This document shows, piece after piece, positions 41,874 through 51,080 of a stretch of 64,000 nt of DNA; position 1 is the first letter of the stretch; every line of letters starts with the position of its first letter. The position numbers were made by a program, and so were the translations under genes. Where the stretch lies: NCBI GenBank assembly GCA_002491065.1, contig DKVF01000031.1, positions 4,582 to 68,581 on the forward strand, read 5' to 3'. The notes beneath the pieces are model-generated. The model was not told the origin of the DNA, made no database searches, and was given only the letters and a program-made list of their open reading frames with translations. Source of the stretch: Peptococcaceae bacterium UBA7185. GTDB lineage: Bacteria > Bacillota > Peptococcia > Peptococcales > Peptococcaceae.

Positions 41874-43007
41874 ATGACGACCTATAAACCTTATGGCATT
41901 AAGGAAGTGCAGGAGCTTTTACGGCAGGCGAAAGGACAAGGGCTGCCGGTGTGGACTCGACATCAAAGACAAGAGGGTATGGGCCTGGATTTTCAGAATT
42001 GGAATAAAATTCGTGAAATAGATGAGAATAATCTCACGGTGACAGCAGAGCGAGGTGTGACCTTGGGAGAACTGGAGGATGCGGTGAACCGCTGCGGTCT
42101 GCATGTGGCTGCGATGACGGAGGATTTGCGCACGGTTACGCTGGGAGATTTTTTTGCAGAGCAAATGCCCTGTCTCACTGCGGGATATTACAATCATCCC
42201 CGTTTTCAGGTGTTGGGTCTGGAGGTGCTCTTGCCCGACGGCGTGGTGCTGCATGTGGCGGGAAAAACAGTGAAAAATGTAACGGGCTACGATATGTGCC
42301 GCTTTTACATCAGCAATCGGGAGACCTTGGCCTTACCCATGGCATTTACCTTAAAATTGGTGTCCAAGGAGCCGGTGCAGGTGATGCTGGAGGCGGTGCT
42401 GGAACAGGAAGATTTGCTCATGCCGCTGGTTGTGCAAATGCGGAAACGGCGGATCACACCGCAGGTCTTTGTTTATTGGAATGCCGTCGCTGCGGAAATA
42501 GTGAAGCAGGAAGGGACTGCGGGGCATTTGATGATGTCTTTTTGCGGTAGCGAGGCAAAGGTAAAGCGGGAGCTAGAAGCAATCAGCGATTTGGCCGAAG
42601 AAATGCAGATAGGTCTGCAGCTTTGCACAGAGCCGGAACAGTTGTGGTGGAGTCTGAAAACTCTGCGCAGTCATACTGTCTGGGCAGATGGATTAAAGGT
42701 TCCATCGTTGTATTGCGGTGTGTTGATGGAGGAGCTAACGACGCAGAAAATAGGCTGCTGGTATAGCCCATTGGAGGGCAGCCTGCATCTTCTACCGGAA
42801 GATGCAGATGGTGTGCAGTATCAGGCCTTGTGCAATCGCGCAGTAGAATTGGGTGGCTGCGGAAACTGGTACTACCAATATCAATACCACTTTGCGCCTG
42901 CGGGGGAAACGGCCATTTGGCAAAAGCTGAAGGAGAAATTTGACAGTGAGAATCGATTGAATCCAATGGAGATAGGCGGTGCGATAGAACATGACGACAA
43001 AAATTGA
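41874..43007 (+). CDS. glcE: Glycolate/D-lactate oxidase FAD-binding subunit GlcE
   Basis: A 377-residue FAD-binding protein of the GlcE type. The FAD_binding_4 features are reduced: TAERGVTLGELEDAVNRCGL, LEVLLPDGVVLHVAGKTVKNVTGYDMCRFYISN, the latter the hallmark GK-VKNV-GYD block of GlcE. The C-terminus (FDSENRLNPMEIG) matches the usual ending of the family. It forms a three-subunit 2-hydroxyacid dehydrogenase with GlcF and GlcD at the membrane. The 3' end overlaps glcF by 17 bases. Confidence 0.88.
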   Translation: MTTYKPYGIKEVQELLRQAKGQGLPVWTRHQRQEGMGLDFQNWNKIREIDENNLTVTAERGVTLGELEDAVNRCGLHVAAMTEDLRTVTLGDFFAEQMPCLTAGYYNHPRFQVLGLEVLLPDGVVLHVAGKTVKNVTGYDMCRFYISNRETLALPMAFTLKLVSKEPVQVMLEAVLEQEDLLMPLVVQMRKRRITPQVFVYWNAVAAEIVKQEGTAGHLMMSFCGSEAKVKRELEAISDLAEEMQIGLQLCTEPEQLWWSLKTLRSHTVWADGLKVPSLYCGVLMEELTTQKIGCWYSPLEGSLHLLPEDADGVQYQALCNRAVELGGCGNWYYQYQYHFAPAGETAIWQKLKEKFDSENRLNPMEIGGAIEHDDKN

Positions 43008-44307
43008 TGCCAATAAACGGAAACACTGGGAACGGGAATTATCAAAATGTATCCGCTGCGGTACCTGCCGCCAGTTTTGTCCCATTCATCAGGTGTTGGA
43101 TGATGAGTCTTATACGGCGCGGGGAAAATTATATTTGGTAGATCAGTTGCTGCACAGCGATTTTTTATTAAGCGATGGATTTGTAGAGATGATCAGTAAA
43201 TGTGTTATGTGCAAGGCATGTGCGGCCAATTGTCCTTCTGGGGTCAACACATACCAGATTTTTATGGAGATGCGGCAGGAGATTGTCAAGGAGAGAGGAT
43301 TGTCCTTTACCAAACAGTCCATTTTCAGGGCGCTGCATTGGCGGAAATTTTTTGACTTTGGACTTTCCTGTGGGGCTTGGTTTCAGCGTTTGATTTTTAA
43401 ACCGGCGCCGGATGGTCCCGGGCAGGTGGCACGGGTGCCCCTGCCTATGGCCGGGTTTAATCAGAGAAGAATTATCCCCAATCTGCCTAAACGGCATTTG
43501 AAGCAACTGGTGCCGCTGGAAAGCAAGGCCCAGGGAAAAGAACTGTATCGTGTGGGTTTTTTTACCGGATGTATGCTGAATTATGTGTATCCGCAGATTG
43601 GGCAGGATTTGATTAGGGTGCTGAATCTCCATGGCGTGACGGTCATTACGCCCAGAGAGCAGCATTGCTGCGGAACACCGCTGTTTACCTCAGGCGAGGT
43701 GGAAATTGCCCGTGATTTGATTCACAACAATTTGACAGCCTTTGGCGGTTTGGATATTGATTATGTGATTACTGCCTGCGGTTCTGGCGGCCTGGCCTGG
43801 AAAGAGGAGTTTGCCAAAGTATTGGGCGAGAGCCATCCTGATTATGGTCTGGCGTTGGAATTGGGGCGCAAGACAAAGGATATCAGTGAATTTTTAATCA
43901 TGATTGGCTTAAATCTGGAAGAACTGAAACCGCTGCAGCAAAAGGTCACATATCATGATTCCTGTCACTTGAACAGAGGGCAGAAAATCCATGAAGAGCC
44001 CCGTCAGATTTTGCGGGCGTTGGCCGGGGAGAATTATGTAGAGATGAAAAAGGCCGATGCGTGCTGCGGCTCCGGCGGCTCTTTTAATCTGAAATATTAT
44101 GAGTTGTCCCGTCAGATTAACCAAAAGAAAACTGGCTATATTGCCGAAAGCGGCGCCGATGTGGTGGCAGTGGGCTGTCCTGCTTGCCTGATGCACATTC
44201 AGGACGGCTTGGAGCAGGACGGGATACAAGTGGAAGTAAAACATATTGTGGAGTTGCTGGCAGAAAGCTATGGACTTCATGAGCAGCAGAAGGAGGAACG
44301 GTCATGA
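42991..44307 (+). CDS. glcF: Glycolate/D-lactate oxidase Fe-S subunit GlcF
   Basis: A 438-residue Fe-S protein passing electrons from the flavoprotein to quinone. Two ferredoxin-like 4Fe-4S motifs are at the N-terminus (CIRCGTCRQFCP and CVMCKACAANCPSG). Two CCG-type domains follow: GCMLNYVYP with HCCGTPL, and HDSCHLNRGQ with ACCGSGGS and GCPACLMH. The order and spacing fit GlcF/LldE-like subunits. It overlaps glcE upstream and glcD downstream (ATGA), so the complex is made stoichiometrically. Confidence 0.92.
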   Translation: MTTKIDANKRKHWERELSKCIRCGTCRQFCPIHQVLDDESYTARGKLYLVDQLLHSDFLLSDGFVEMISKCVMCKACAANCPSGVNTYQIFMEMRQEIVKERGLSFTKQSIFRALHWRKFFDFGLSCGAWFQRLIFKPAPDGPGQVARVPLPMAGFNQRRIIPNLPKRHLKQLVPLESKAQGKELYRVGFFTGCMLNYVYPQIGQDLIRVLNLHGVTVITPREQHCCGTPLFTSGEVEIARDLIHNNLTAFGGLDIDYVITACGSGGLAWKEEFAKVLGESHPDYGLALELGRKTKDISEFLIMIGLNLEELKPLQQKVTYHDSCHLNRGQKIHEEPRQILRALAGENYVEMKKADACCGSGGSFNLKYYELSRQINQKKTGYIAESGADVVAVGCPACLMHIQDGLEQDGIQVEVKHIVELLAESYGLHEQQKEERS

Positions 44308-45722
44308 GAGTAGGAGCAACGGTGACAGAGGCTGTGCTGGATGAGCTGCGGCGCATTGTGGGCAAGGAGCATGTACACACGGAAATAGAAAAACTGATGG
44401 TCTATTCCTTTGACAGTACCTTTCAAAATCATCTGCCGGAGGTTTTGGTAAAGCCGCACACGGTGGAGGAAACAGCTGCTGTGGTGAAGGCGGCGGCCCA
44501 ATATGGGATTCCCCTCACAGTGCGCGGTGCCGGAACCTGTCTTTCCGGCGGGCCGGTGGCTTTAGAGGGTGGAATTTTGATGGAGATGACAGCCTTTAAA
44601 CGCATTATAGAGATCAATGCAGCGGAAGGCTATGCGGTGGTCGAACCCGGTGTAGTGACCAACGAGCTCATTGCTGCCGCGGAGGAAAAGGGATTGTTTT
44701 ATCCGCCGGACCCTTCTAGCAGTGGAATGTCCACGGTGGGCGGCAATGTAGCCGAATGTGCTGGCGGCGGTCGAGGTGTGAAGTACGGGGTGACCAGAGA
44801 TTATGTGTTGGAGTTGCAGTTGATTTTGCCCGATGGACAGTGTATTACAGTGGGCAATAAGGTAGACGGTTTGACGGGTTGGCTGGACTTGCCCATGCTG
44901 TTCACAGGCTCAGAGGGAACGCTGGCGATTATTACACAGATTACGGTGCGCCTTCTGCCCAAACCACAGGCAATTCGCACTGCTTTGGTGCAATATGCTC
45001 AGCTTGATGCGGCAGCTCACACAGTGAGCGCCATTATTGGGGCAGGGGTTGTACCTACTACCATTGAGATTATGGACCAGATGACGCTGCGCGCTGTGGA
45101 AAACTTTTTGCAGATTGGCTTGGACACCAGCAAGGCGGCCTTTGTGCTGCTGGAGGTGGACGGTGAGCCTCAGGAAGTGGAGCTGCAGCTGGAGCAGGTA
45201 ATCCAAATCTGCAAGGAAAACGGCGCGGTGGAGATACAGGTAGCCCATGACGAAAGGGAACGGGCGGCCTTGTGGAAGGCACGGAAATCGACCTCCGGTG
45301 CCTGCGGCAAAATCAATCCGACGAAAATCGGAGAAGATATTGCGGTGCCGCCGGCCAATATTCCCAAGATGATTCAGGCGGTGAAGGAAATTGCGGAAAA
45401 ATATCGGCTGAATATGGTCGTATTCGGGCACGCCGGCGACGGCAATTTGCATCCCAATATCATGACAGATAAACGGAACACAGAGGAAATGGAGCGGGTG
45501 AATCAGGCCATCGACGAGCTGTTTGCGCGGGCGTTGGCTTTGGGCGGTACCCTGTCGGGAGAGCATGGTATCGGATTTATGAAGGCGGCGTATGTATTGC
45601 AGGAGCTGGGGCGAGATGGGTATCTGGCGCAAAAGTCTGTGAAGGACGCCTTAGACCCCCAAGGTTTTCTCAACCCTGGGAAAATTTTTATAGAAAAAGA
45701 ATTGGAGTTGCAGCATGAGTGA
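44304..45722 (+). CDS. glcD: Glycolate/D-lactate oxidase catalytic subunit GlcD
   Basis: A 472-residue FAD-linked 2-hydroxyacid dehydrogenase. The FAD domain shows VRGAGTCLSGGPVALEGG and PPDPSSSGMSTVGGNVAECAGG, then VKYGVTRDYVLELQLILPDG. The C-terminal catalytic half has FGHAGDGNLHPNIM (metal-site His residues) and LSGEHGIGFMK. Substrate may be glycolate or D-lactate; gene order alone does not decide, and lactate use is common in related anaerobes. Its stop overlaps the ygiQ start by eight bases. Confidence 0.92.
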   Translation: MRVGATVTEAVLDELRRIVGKEHVHTEIEKLMVYSFDSTFQNHLPEVLVKPHTVEETAAVVKAAAQYGIPLTVRGAGTCLSGGPVALEGGILMEMTAFKRIIEINAAEGYAVVEPGVVTNELIAAAEEKGLFYPPDPSSSGMSTVGGNVAECAGGGRGVKYGVTRDYVLELQLILPDGQCITVGNKVDGLTGWLDLPMLFTGSEGTLAIITQITVRLLPKPQAIRTALVQYAQLDAAAHTVSAIIGAGVVPTTIEIMDQMTLRAVENFLQIGLDTSKAAFVLLEVDGEPQEVELQLEQVIQICKENGAVEIQVAHDERERAALWKARKSTSGACGKINPTKIGEDIAVPPANIPKMIQAVKEIAEKYRLNMVVFGHAGDGNLHPNIMTDKRNTEEMERVNQAIDELFARALALGGTLSGEHGIGFMKAAYVLQELGRDGYLAQKSVKDALDPQGFLNPGKIFIEKELELQHE

Positions 45723-47658
45723 GCAGCTGTTTTTACCGGTAAATAAGAAGGAGGCACACAACAGAGGCTGGGATGAGCTGGACTTTATTGTAGTGTCTGG
45801 AGATGCTTATGTGGACCATCCTAGTTTTGGCACGGCTCTGGTGGCGAGGCTTCTGGAGCATGAGGGCTTTCGTGTAGGGATTATTGCTCAGCCTGATGTG
45901 ACGCGCTGCCAGAGTATGATGGCTTTTGGCCGGCCCCGTTATGCTTTTTTGGTGGGCAGCGGCAATATTGATTCTATGGTGAATCATTACACAGCGGCCA
46001 AAAAGCCTCGCAGCAATGATGTCTATTCGCCAGGCGGGCAAAAGGGCCTGCGGCCGGACCGTGCGGTGGATGTGTATTGCCAGCTGGTGCGGGAGGCGTA
46101 TCCCGATGTCCCGCTAATGATTGGCGGTGTGGAGGCCAGTCTGCGTCGGTTTGCCCATTATGATTATTGGGAGGATAGTGTGCGCCCTTCTATTTTGCAG
46201 ACTTCTGGAGCAGACCTTTTGATGTACGGGATGAGTGAGCATCAGCTCAAAGAATTGGCCCAGGGCTTTGAACGGGGCTGGCCGCTGCACAAGATGCGCA
46301 ATGTGCAGGGCACCTGTTATTGGAGCGATACGCTGCCCAAAAAGGGTGAATATATGGTTTTGCCCAGCTATGAAGAGGTGCAGCGGGATAAAAAGAAATT
46401 TGCCGAGGCCTTTGCCATCCAAAACAGGGAGCAGAATCCTTTCCTGGGGAGGATCTTGGTACAGCCCCACGGGGAGCGGTATCTCATTCAATTGCCTCCG
46501 GCGAAGCCGCTGAGTCAGCAGGAAATGGACGAAATTTACCGTCTGCCTTTTCAGCGCACCTACCATCCCCGCTATGAAAAGGCCGGAGGAATTCCGGCGC
46601 TCAAGGAAGTGGAATTTAGTATTACTGACCATCGGGGCTGTTTTGGCGGATGTACCTTCTGTGCAATCAATTTCCATCAGGGACGGATTATCCAAAACCG
46701 TAGCAAGGAGTCTATCGTGGAGGAAGCAAAGTTGATGACTCGCTTGCCGAGCTTTAAGGGATATATTCACGATGTGGGAGGCCCTACAGGGAATTTTCGC
46801 AATATGTCCTGTAAAAAGCAGTTAAAAGTAGGAACCTGCAAGGATCGTCAATGCTTATTCCCCGATTTGTGTCCCAATCTGGAAGTGGACCATAAGGAAT
46901 ATTTGGATATTTTGCGCACAGTGCGCAATCTGGACAAGGTAAAAAAGGTATTCATTCGTTCTGGAGTGCGCTTTGATTATATTTTAGCAGATCCCGATCC
47001 CACTTTTTTTGATGAAATGTGTGAATTCCATATTAGCGGCTTGCTGAAGGTGGCACCGGAGCATGTGGCGCCTAATGCGCTGCACTATATGGGAAAACCA
47101 AAACGGGAAGTGTTTGACCGCTTTGTAAAGCGGTATTTTGACTATAATCGCCGTGTGGGCAAGGAACAGTATCTGGTGCCTTATTTTATGTCCAGCCATC
47201 CTGGCTGTACGCTGCAGGACGCTGTGATTTTGGCAGAGTATATTCGTGACATTGGCTATAATCCTGAGCAGGTGCAGGATTTTATTCCCACACCGGGCAG
47301 TATGGCGACGGCGATGTATTACAGCGGATATGATCCCCGCACCATGAAGCCGGTGTATGTGCCCAGAGATCCCCATGAGAAGGCGATGCAGCGGGCCTTG
47401 ATGCAATATCGCAATCCCAAGAATTATGATTTGGTGCATGAAGCATTGGTGAAGGCGGGGAGAGAGGATTTGATTGGCTTTGGCGAAAAATGTCTGATTC
47501 GTCCTGTTAAGCTCAAACTGAAACCAAAGGTAAATGGTGAAGGGAAAAAGGGGAAAGCGGTAGAAAAGCAGAATACTAAAAAGCAGAGACCTGAGGCAGA
47601 GAAAGGGAAACATTCTCAGAAAACGGAGAAAAAAGTTCAGGGCAAGAAAAAACGGTAA
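45715..47658 (+). CDS. ygiQ: YgiQ family radical SAM protein
   Basis: A 647-residue radical SAM enzyme of unknown substrate. The 4Fe-4S/SAM motif is GCFGGCTFCAI (Cys spaced CxxxCxxC, about residue 308), preceded by the UPF0313 N-terminal domain (about 15-290, with PRYAFLVGSGNIDSMVNHYT and LMIGGVEASLRRFAHYDYW). The C-terminal region (FIPTPGSMATAMYYSG) is conserved in the family. The last 60 residues are Lys-rich low complexity. Coupling to glcD is probably operon economy; a link to hydroxyacid use is not shown by the sequence. Confidence 0.9.
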   Translation: MSEQLFLPVNKKEAHNRGWDELDFIVVSGDAYVDHPSFGTALVARLLEHEGFRVGIIAQPDVTRCQSMMAFGRPRYAFLVGSGNIDSMVNHYTAAKKPRSNDVYSPGGQKGLRPDRAVDVYCQLVREAYPDVPLMIGGVEASLRRFAHYDYWEDSVRPSILQTSGADLLMYGMSEHQLKELAQGFERGWPLHKMRNVQGTCYWSDTLPKKGEYMVLPSYEEVQRDKKKFAEAFAIQNREQNPFLGRILVQPHGERYLIQLPPAKPLSQQEMDEIYRLPFQRTYHPRYEKAGGIPALKEVEFSITDHRGCFGGCTFCAINFHQGRIIQNRSKESIVEEAKLMTRLPSFKGYIHDVGGPTGNFRNMSCKKQLKVGTCKDRQCLFPDLCPNLEVDHKEYLDILRTVRNLDKVKKVFIRSGVRFDYILADPDPTFFDEMCEFHISGLLKVAPEHVAPNALHYMGKPKREVFDRFVKRYFDYNRRVGKEQYLVPYFMSSHPGCTLQDAVILAEYIRDIGYNPEQVQDFIPTPGSMATAMYYSGYDPRTMKPVYVPRDPHEKAMQRALMQYRNPKNYDLVHEALVKAGREDLIGFGEKCLIRPVKLKLKPKVNGEGKKGKAVEKQNTKKQRPEAEKGKHSQKTEKKVQGKKKR

Positions 47659-47782
47659 TGATTTCAGTATCAAAATTTATGGTATGAGAGAAAAGAAGTA
47701 GAAAAATAAAAGAGCCTCTTCCTTTTTAGATGGGAATGGGTTACAATGAAAGATAGAATTTTTTCTGGAGGCCAGATACAGG

Positions 47783-48658
47783 ATGAGAAGTATGACAGGC
47801 TATGGTCGGGGCGAGGGTGACAATGGCGCGCTGAAAGTAATTGTGGAGGTAAAAGCGGTGAATCACCGCTATGGTGAGATTACCATCAAGCAGCCCAGAC
47901 AGTTTATGGCATTGGAAGATAAAATGAAGAAAGTTGTCGGCGAATATATTGAGCGGGGCAAGGTAGATATTTTTGTGCGCGCGCAGGAATTGACCGATGC
48001 TGAAAAGCCGGTGCAGATTGATGAGCAGCGGGTGTTGGCTTATCATAAGGCGCTGCAGAAGATATCGGGGATTGTGGGCGGCAGATATATTGCCGACCCT
48101 TACCAGCTAATTGTTCTGCCGGATGTGATTTTGAAGGAAGAACCGGAAACTGATGTGCAGGTGCTTTGGCCCTTGGTGGAGCAGGTGCTGCGGCAGGCAA
48201 TGGAGCAGCATGTCGCCATGCGGGAGCAGGAAGGTACGCACATCGGTGAAAATTTATCGGAAAAAATAGCGGGCTTACAGCGGTTGACTGCACAGGTGGC
48301 GCAGCGCAGCCCTCTGGTGCTGGTCGAGTATCAGGAAAAGCTGGCGGCGCGAATCAAGGAGTTGTTGGACAGCACGGCTGTTGATGAGGAGCGTTTGGCC
48401 CAGGAGGTTGCTTATTTTGCGGAGAAAAGCTGCATTGATGAGGAACTGGTACGGCTGCAGAGTCATTTTGAGCAGTTTTATGCCATTGCTGCCCAGAACG
48501 GAAGCATCGGCCGTAAGCTGGATTTTTTAATTCAGGAAATGAACAGAGAGACCAATACCATTGGCTCTAAGGCCAATGATTTGGAAATTGGTCGATTGAT
48601 TGTGGAAATGAAAAGCGAACTGGAAAAAGTGCGGGAACAAATACAAAATATTGAATAG
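47783..48658 (+). CDS. yicC: YicC family endoribonuclease-like protein
   Basis: A 291-residue YicC protein. It begins MRSMTGYGRGEG, the family's N-terminal signature, followed by VEVKAVNHRYGEITIKQPRQF. It ends in the DUF1732 part: ELVRLQSHFEQF, GRKLDFLIQEMNRETNTIGSKAND. Homologues are metal-dependent endoribonucleases that act on small RNAs. It opens the conserved order yicC-remA-gmk-rpoZ-coaBC-metK. A TACAAT at 47742-47747 may be its -10 box. Confidence 0.93.
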   Translation: MRSMTGYGRGEGDNGALKVIVEVKAVNHRYGEITIKQPRQFMALEDKMKKVVGEYIERGKVDIFVRAQELTDAEKPVQIDEQRVLAYHKALQKISGIVGGRYIADPYQLIVLPDVILKEEPETDVQVLWPLVEQVLRQAMEQHVAMREQEGTHIGENLSEKIAGLQRLTAQVAQRSPLVLVEYQEKLAARIKELLDSTAVDEERLAQEVAYFAEKSCIDEELVRLQSHFEQFYAIAAQNGSIGRKLDFLIQEMNRETNTIGSKANDLEIGRLIVEMKSELEKVREQIQNIE

Positions 48659-48678
48659 AATTGCAAAGGGGACGAATC

Positions 48679-48918
48679 ATGCATCAGTTTATGAATATTG
48701 GCTTTGACAATATGGTGGCGGTTGAACGGATTGTGGCTATTGTTTCGCCGGAAAGTGCGCCTGTTAAACGACTGGTGCAGGCGGCAAAAGAGGACGGAAA
48801 TGTCATTGATGTGACCCATGGCCGGAAAACGCGGGCGGTGGTGTTTACAGACAGCAAATATATCATTCTGTCTGCGATTCAGTCGGATACTTTGACTGGA
48901 AGACTGGACACAGACTAG
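48679..48918 (+). CDS. remA: Extracellular matrix regulator RemA family (DUF370)
   Basis: A 79-residue protein of the DUF370 family. Recognised blocks are FMNIGFDNMVAVERIVAIVSPESAPVKRL, DVTHGRKTRAVVFTDSKYIILSAIQ and a final ETL/DTL. RemA in Bacillus is a DNA-binding activator of matrix genes; its role in other lineages is less clear. ATG 48679 has AGGGGAC upstream, and an in-frame TTG at 48661 is not needed. It lies between yicC and gmk, as in most Firmicutes. Confidence 0.9.
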   Translation: MHQFMNIGFDNMVAVERIVAIVSPESAPVKRLVQAAKEDGNVIDVTHGRKTRAVVFTDSKYIILSAIQSDTLTGRLDTD

Positions 48919-48940
48919 GTTGGCAATACAGGAGGGAAAG

Positions 48941-49543
48941 ATGGAAGAACAGAAAAAACGGGGAATCCTCTTGGTATTATCCGGGCCTTCCGGTACAGGA
49001 AAAGGGACAGTATGCGCTATGGTGCGCGACCATTTAGGGGACAGTGTATGTTATTCTATTTCGGCTACTACGCGGCAGCCCCGTCCCGGTGAAGTGCACG
49101 GCAGGGAGTATTTTTTCTTCAGCAAAGAGGAATTTGCGGCATTGAGGGAGCAAGATGGATTTTTAGAATGGGCGCAGGTCTATGATAATTTTTATGGCAC
49201 ACCGCGCAAGTTTGTGGAGGATGTCTTGGCTTCCGGCAAGGACTGTATTCTGGAAATTGACCCCCAGGGCGCGATGCAGGTGCGCAGCGCCACAGATGAA
49301 GCGGTCTTGGTATTTATAGCGCCGCCGTCGTTGGAAGAGCTGCGCAGTCGCTTGACGGGGCGGGGTACTGAATCCGAGGAAGAAGTGGAAAAACGGCTGG
49401 GCTGTGCCGCAGCTGAGCTGGCTTATCAGGATAAATATGATTACATCATCGTGAATGACGATGTGGAGAAGGCCGCTATGAAAATGGAAGCGATTTTGTT
49501 GGCTGAAAAGTGCCGCAGTGCGCGCAGTTTATCAGACAAATAA
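48941..49543 (+). CDS. gmk: Guanylate kinase
   Basis: A 200-residue kinase converting GMP to GDP. Walker A is LSGPSGTGKGT at about residue 16; the GMP-binding segment is SISATTRQPRPGEVHGREYFF, and ILEIDPQGAMQV and FIAPPSLEELRSRLTGRGTE follow. ATG 48941 is chosen because AGGAGGG precedes it; an earlier frame start lies within remA's tail. It sits in the remA-rpoZ neighbourhood, balancing nucleotide supply near the omega subunit gene. Confidence 0.95.
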   Translation: MEEQKKRGILLVLSGPSGTGKGTVCAMVRDHLGDSVCYSISATTRQPRPGEVHGREYFFFSKEEFAALREQDGFLEWAQVYDNFYGTPRKFVEDVLASGKDCILEIDPQGAMQVRSATDEAVLVFIAPPSLEELRSRLTGRGTESEEEVEKRLGCAAAELAYQDKYDYIIVNDDVEKAAMKMEAILLAEKCRSARSLSDK

Positions 49544-49623
49544 ATCGTATGAGACTGTTTGATGCGGCATAAAATAAGGTAACACTGTAAATTAGGTATC
49601 TAAATAAAAATGGAGGGTTTTTC

Positions 49624-49830
49624 ATGGTAGAACCGACGATTGATGAATTATTGACAAAGGCTGACAGTAAGTACTCTTTGGTGTGTGCGGCTGCCAAGCG
49701 AGCGCGGGAGATTGTGGACGGCGCAGAGCCGCTGAACAGCGGCGACGCCAAAAAACCTGTGACCATTGCGCTGCAGGAAATTGGGGAAGATAAAATTAAA
49801 TATGAACAGACCACGGAAGGCATCAAATAA
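49624..49830 (+). CDS. rpoZ: RNA polymerase omega subunit
   Basis: A 68-residue omega subunit that helps assemble RNA polymerase. The pattern IDELLTKADSKYSLVCAAAKRAREI, then KPVTIALQEIGEDKI, is the usual one. GGAGGG lies upstream of ATG 49624. The stop overlaps the coaBC start by one base. Confidence 0.93.
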   Translation: MVEPTIDELLTKADSKYSLVCAAAKRAREIVDGAEPLNSGDAKKPVTIALQEIGEDKIKYEQTTEGIK

Positions 49831-51038
49831 TGGCAAATATCATTGTGGGTGTGACCGGCGGCATTGCTGCGTATAAAGCTGCAGAACTGGTGAGCCTGCT
49901 GACCAAACAGGGACATGCGGTGCGCTGCATTATGACGCGGGCAGCTGGGCAGTTTATCACGCCGCTGACCTTGCAGACGCTGTCTGGCAATAAGGTTTAC
50001 ACAGATATGTTTACCTTGCAGGAGGAGCCTGAATGGCAGGTGGAGCATGTTGGCTTGGCCCGTTGGGCAGACTGCATCCTCATCGTTCCGGCCAGCGCTG
50101 ATTTTTTGGGAAAGGTGGCCCATGGTCTGGCCGATGATTTGCTGAGTACTTGCGTGATGGCCACGAAGGCGTCGGTGTATTTTGCGCTGGCGATGAATGA
50201 TCAAATGTATGCCAATCCTTTGGTGCAGCGTAATATTCAGCTGCTGAGGGAAGTAGGATATCATTTTATTGAGCCAGAGGAGGGAGCCTTGGCCTGTGGC
50301 ACATCGGGCAAGGGTCGTATGGCTGCGCCGCAGAAAATTGCCTCTGTGTTGGAACGGCTCAGAACGCAGGATTTGGAGCATTTGCGCATCGTGGTGACTG
50401 CCGGTCCCACGAGAGAGGCCATTGACCCGGTGCGTTATCTGACCAACCACAGCAGCGGAAAAATGGGTTATGCCATTGCCAGGCAGGCAGTCAACCGCGG
50501 CGCAGAGGTGATATTGATCAGCGGGCCGTCACAGGAGCAGGTTCCGCCGGGGGTTACCTATGTGCCGGTGCAGTCTGCACAGGAGATGTTTTTGGCTGTA
50601 CAGCAATATTATGGACAGGCCGATGCGGTGATTAAGGCGGCGGCAGTTGCAGATTACCGGCCAAAGCAGGTGCTTGACAAAAAAATGAAAAAGACAGAGG
50701 GCAACCTGACGCTGGAATTGGAGCGCAATGTGGATATTCTGGCTTGGCTGGGTGCGCATAAAACGGAGCAAATCTTGGTAGGTTTTGCTGCGGAAACCGA
50801 CCATGTAGAGCAGAATGCATTGGGAAAACTGCAGCGCAAGCATTTGGATTTTATTGCCGCGAATGACGTGACAGAAGCAAATAGCGGCTTTGGGAAGGAT
50901 ACAAACAAGATTGCGCTTTACGGCGCAGATCACAGTGTGACAAATTTTCCAGTGCTGCGTAAGGAGGATGCTGCGGATTGTATTTTGGATGCAGTATTGC
51001 AGCTTTATCAGGCGAAACATACAAATAGAAAAAATTAA
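49830..51038 (+). CDS. coaBC: Phosphopantothenoylcysteine decarboxylase / synthetase CoaBC
   Basis: A 402-residue bifunctional flavoenzyme of coenzyme A synthesis: CoaB joins phosphopantothenate with cysteine using CTP and CoaC decarboxylates the product. The CoaC part (1-185) shows GVTGGIAAYKAAELV, the PASAD version of the PASAN motif, an AMND substrate motif and ACGTSGKGRMA with the active Cys. The CoaB part (about 190-400) shows TAGPTREAIDPVRYLTNHSSGKMG, KAAAVADYRP and a later Lys. Overlaps rpoZ by one base; metK starts 42 bases downstream. Confidence 0.94.
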   Translation: MANIIVGVTGGIAAYKAAELVSLLTKQGHAVRCIMTRAAGQFITPLTLQTLSGNKVYTDMFTLQEEPEWQVEHVGLARWADCILIVPASADFLGKVAHGLADDLLSTCVMATKASVYFALAMNDQMYANPLVQRNIQLLREVGYHFIEPEEGALACGTSGKGRMAAPQKIASVLERLRTQDLEHLRIVVTAGPTREAIDPVRYLTNHSSGKMGYAIARQAVNRGAEVILISGPSQEQVPPGVTYVPVQSAQEMFLAVQQYYGQADAVIKAAAVADYRPKQVLDKKMKKTEGNLTLELERNVDILAWLGAHKTEQILVGFAAETDHVEQNALGKLQRKHLDFIAANDVTEANSGFGKDTNKIALYGADHSVTNFPVLRKEDAADCILDAVLQLYQAKHTNRKN

Positions 51039-51080
51039 ATGGAAACAGAGAAGAGATTTTACTCAAGGAGTTGTAGGAAC

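Noticed and set aside
49830..50400. PASAD instead of PASAN in the CoaC domain, taken first as loss of a catalytic Asn.
   Set aside because: As far as I recall, other functional CoaBC proteins (for example mycobacterial) have Asp at this place, and the Cys and other motifs are present.
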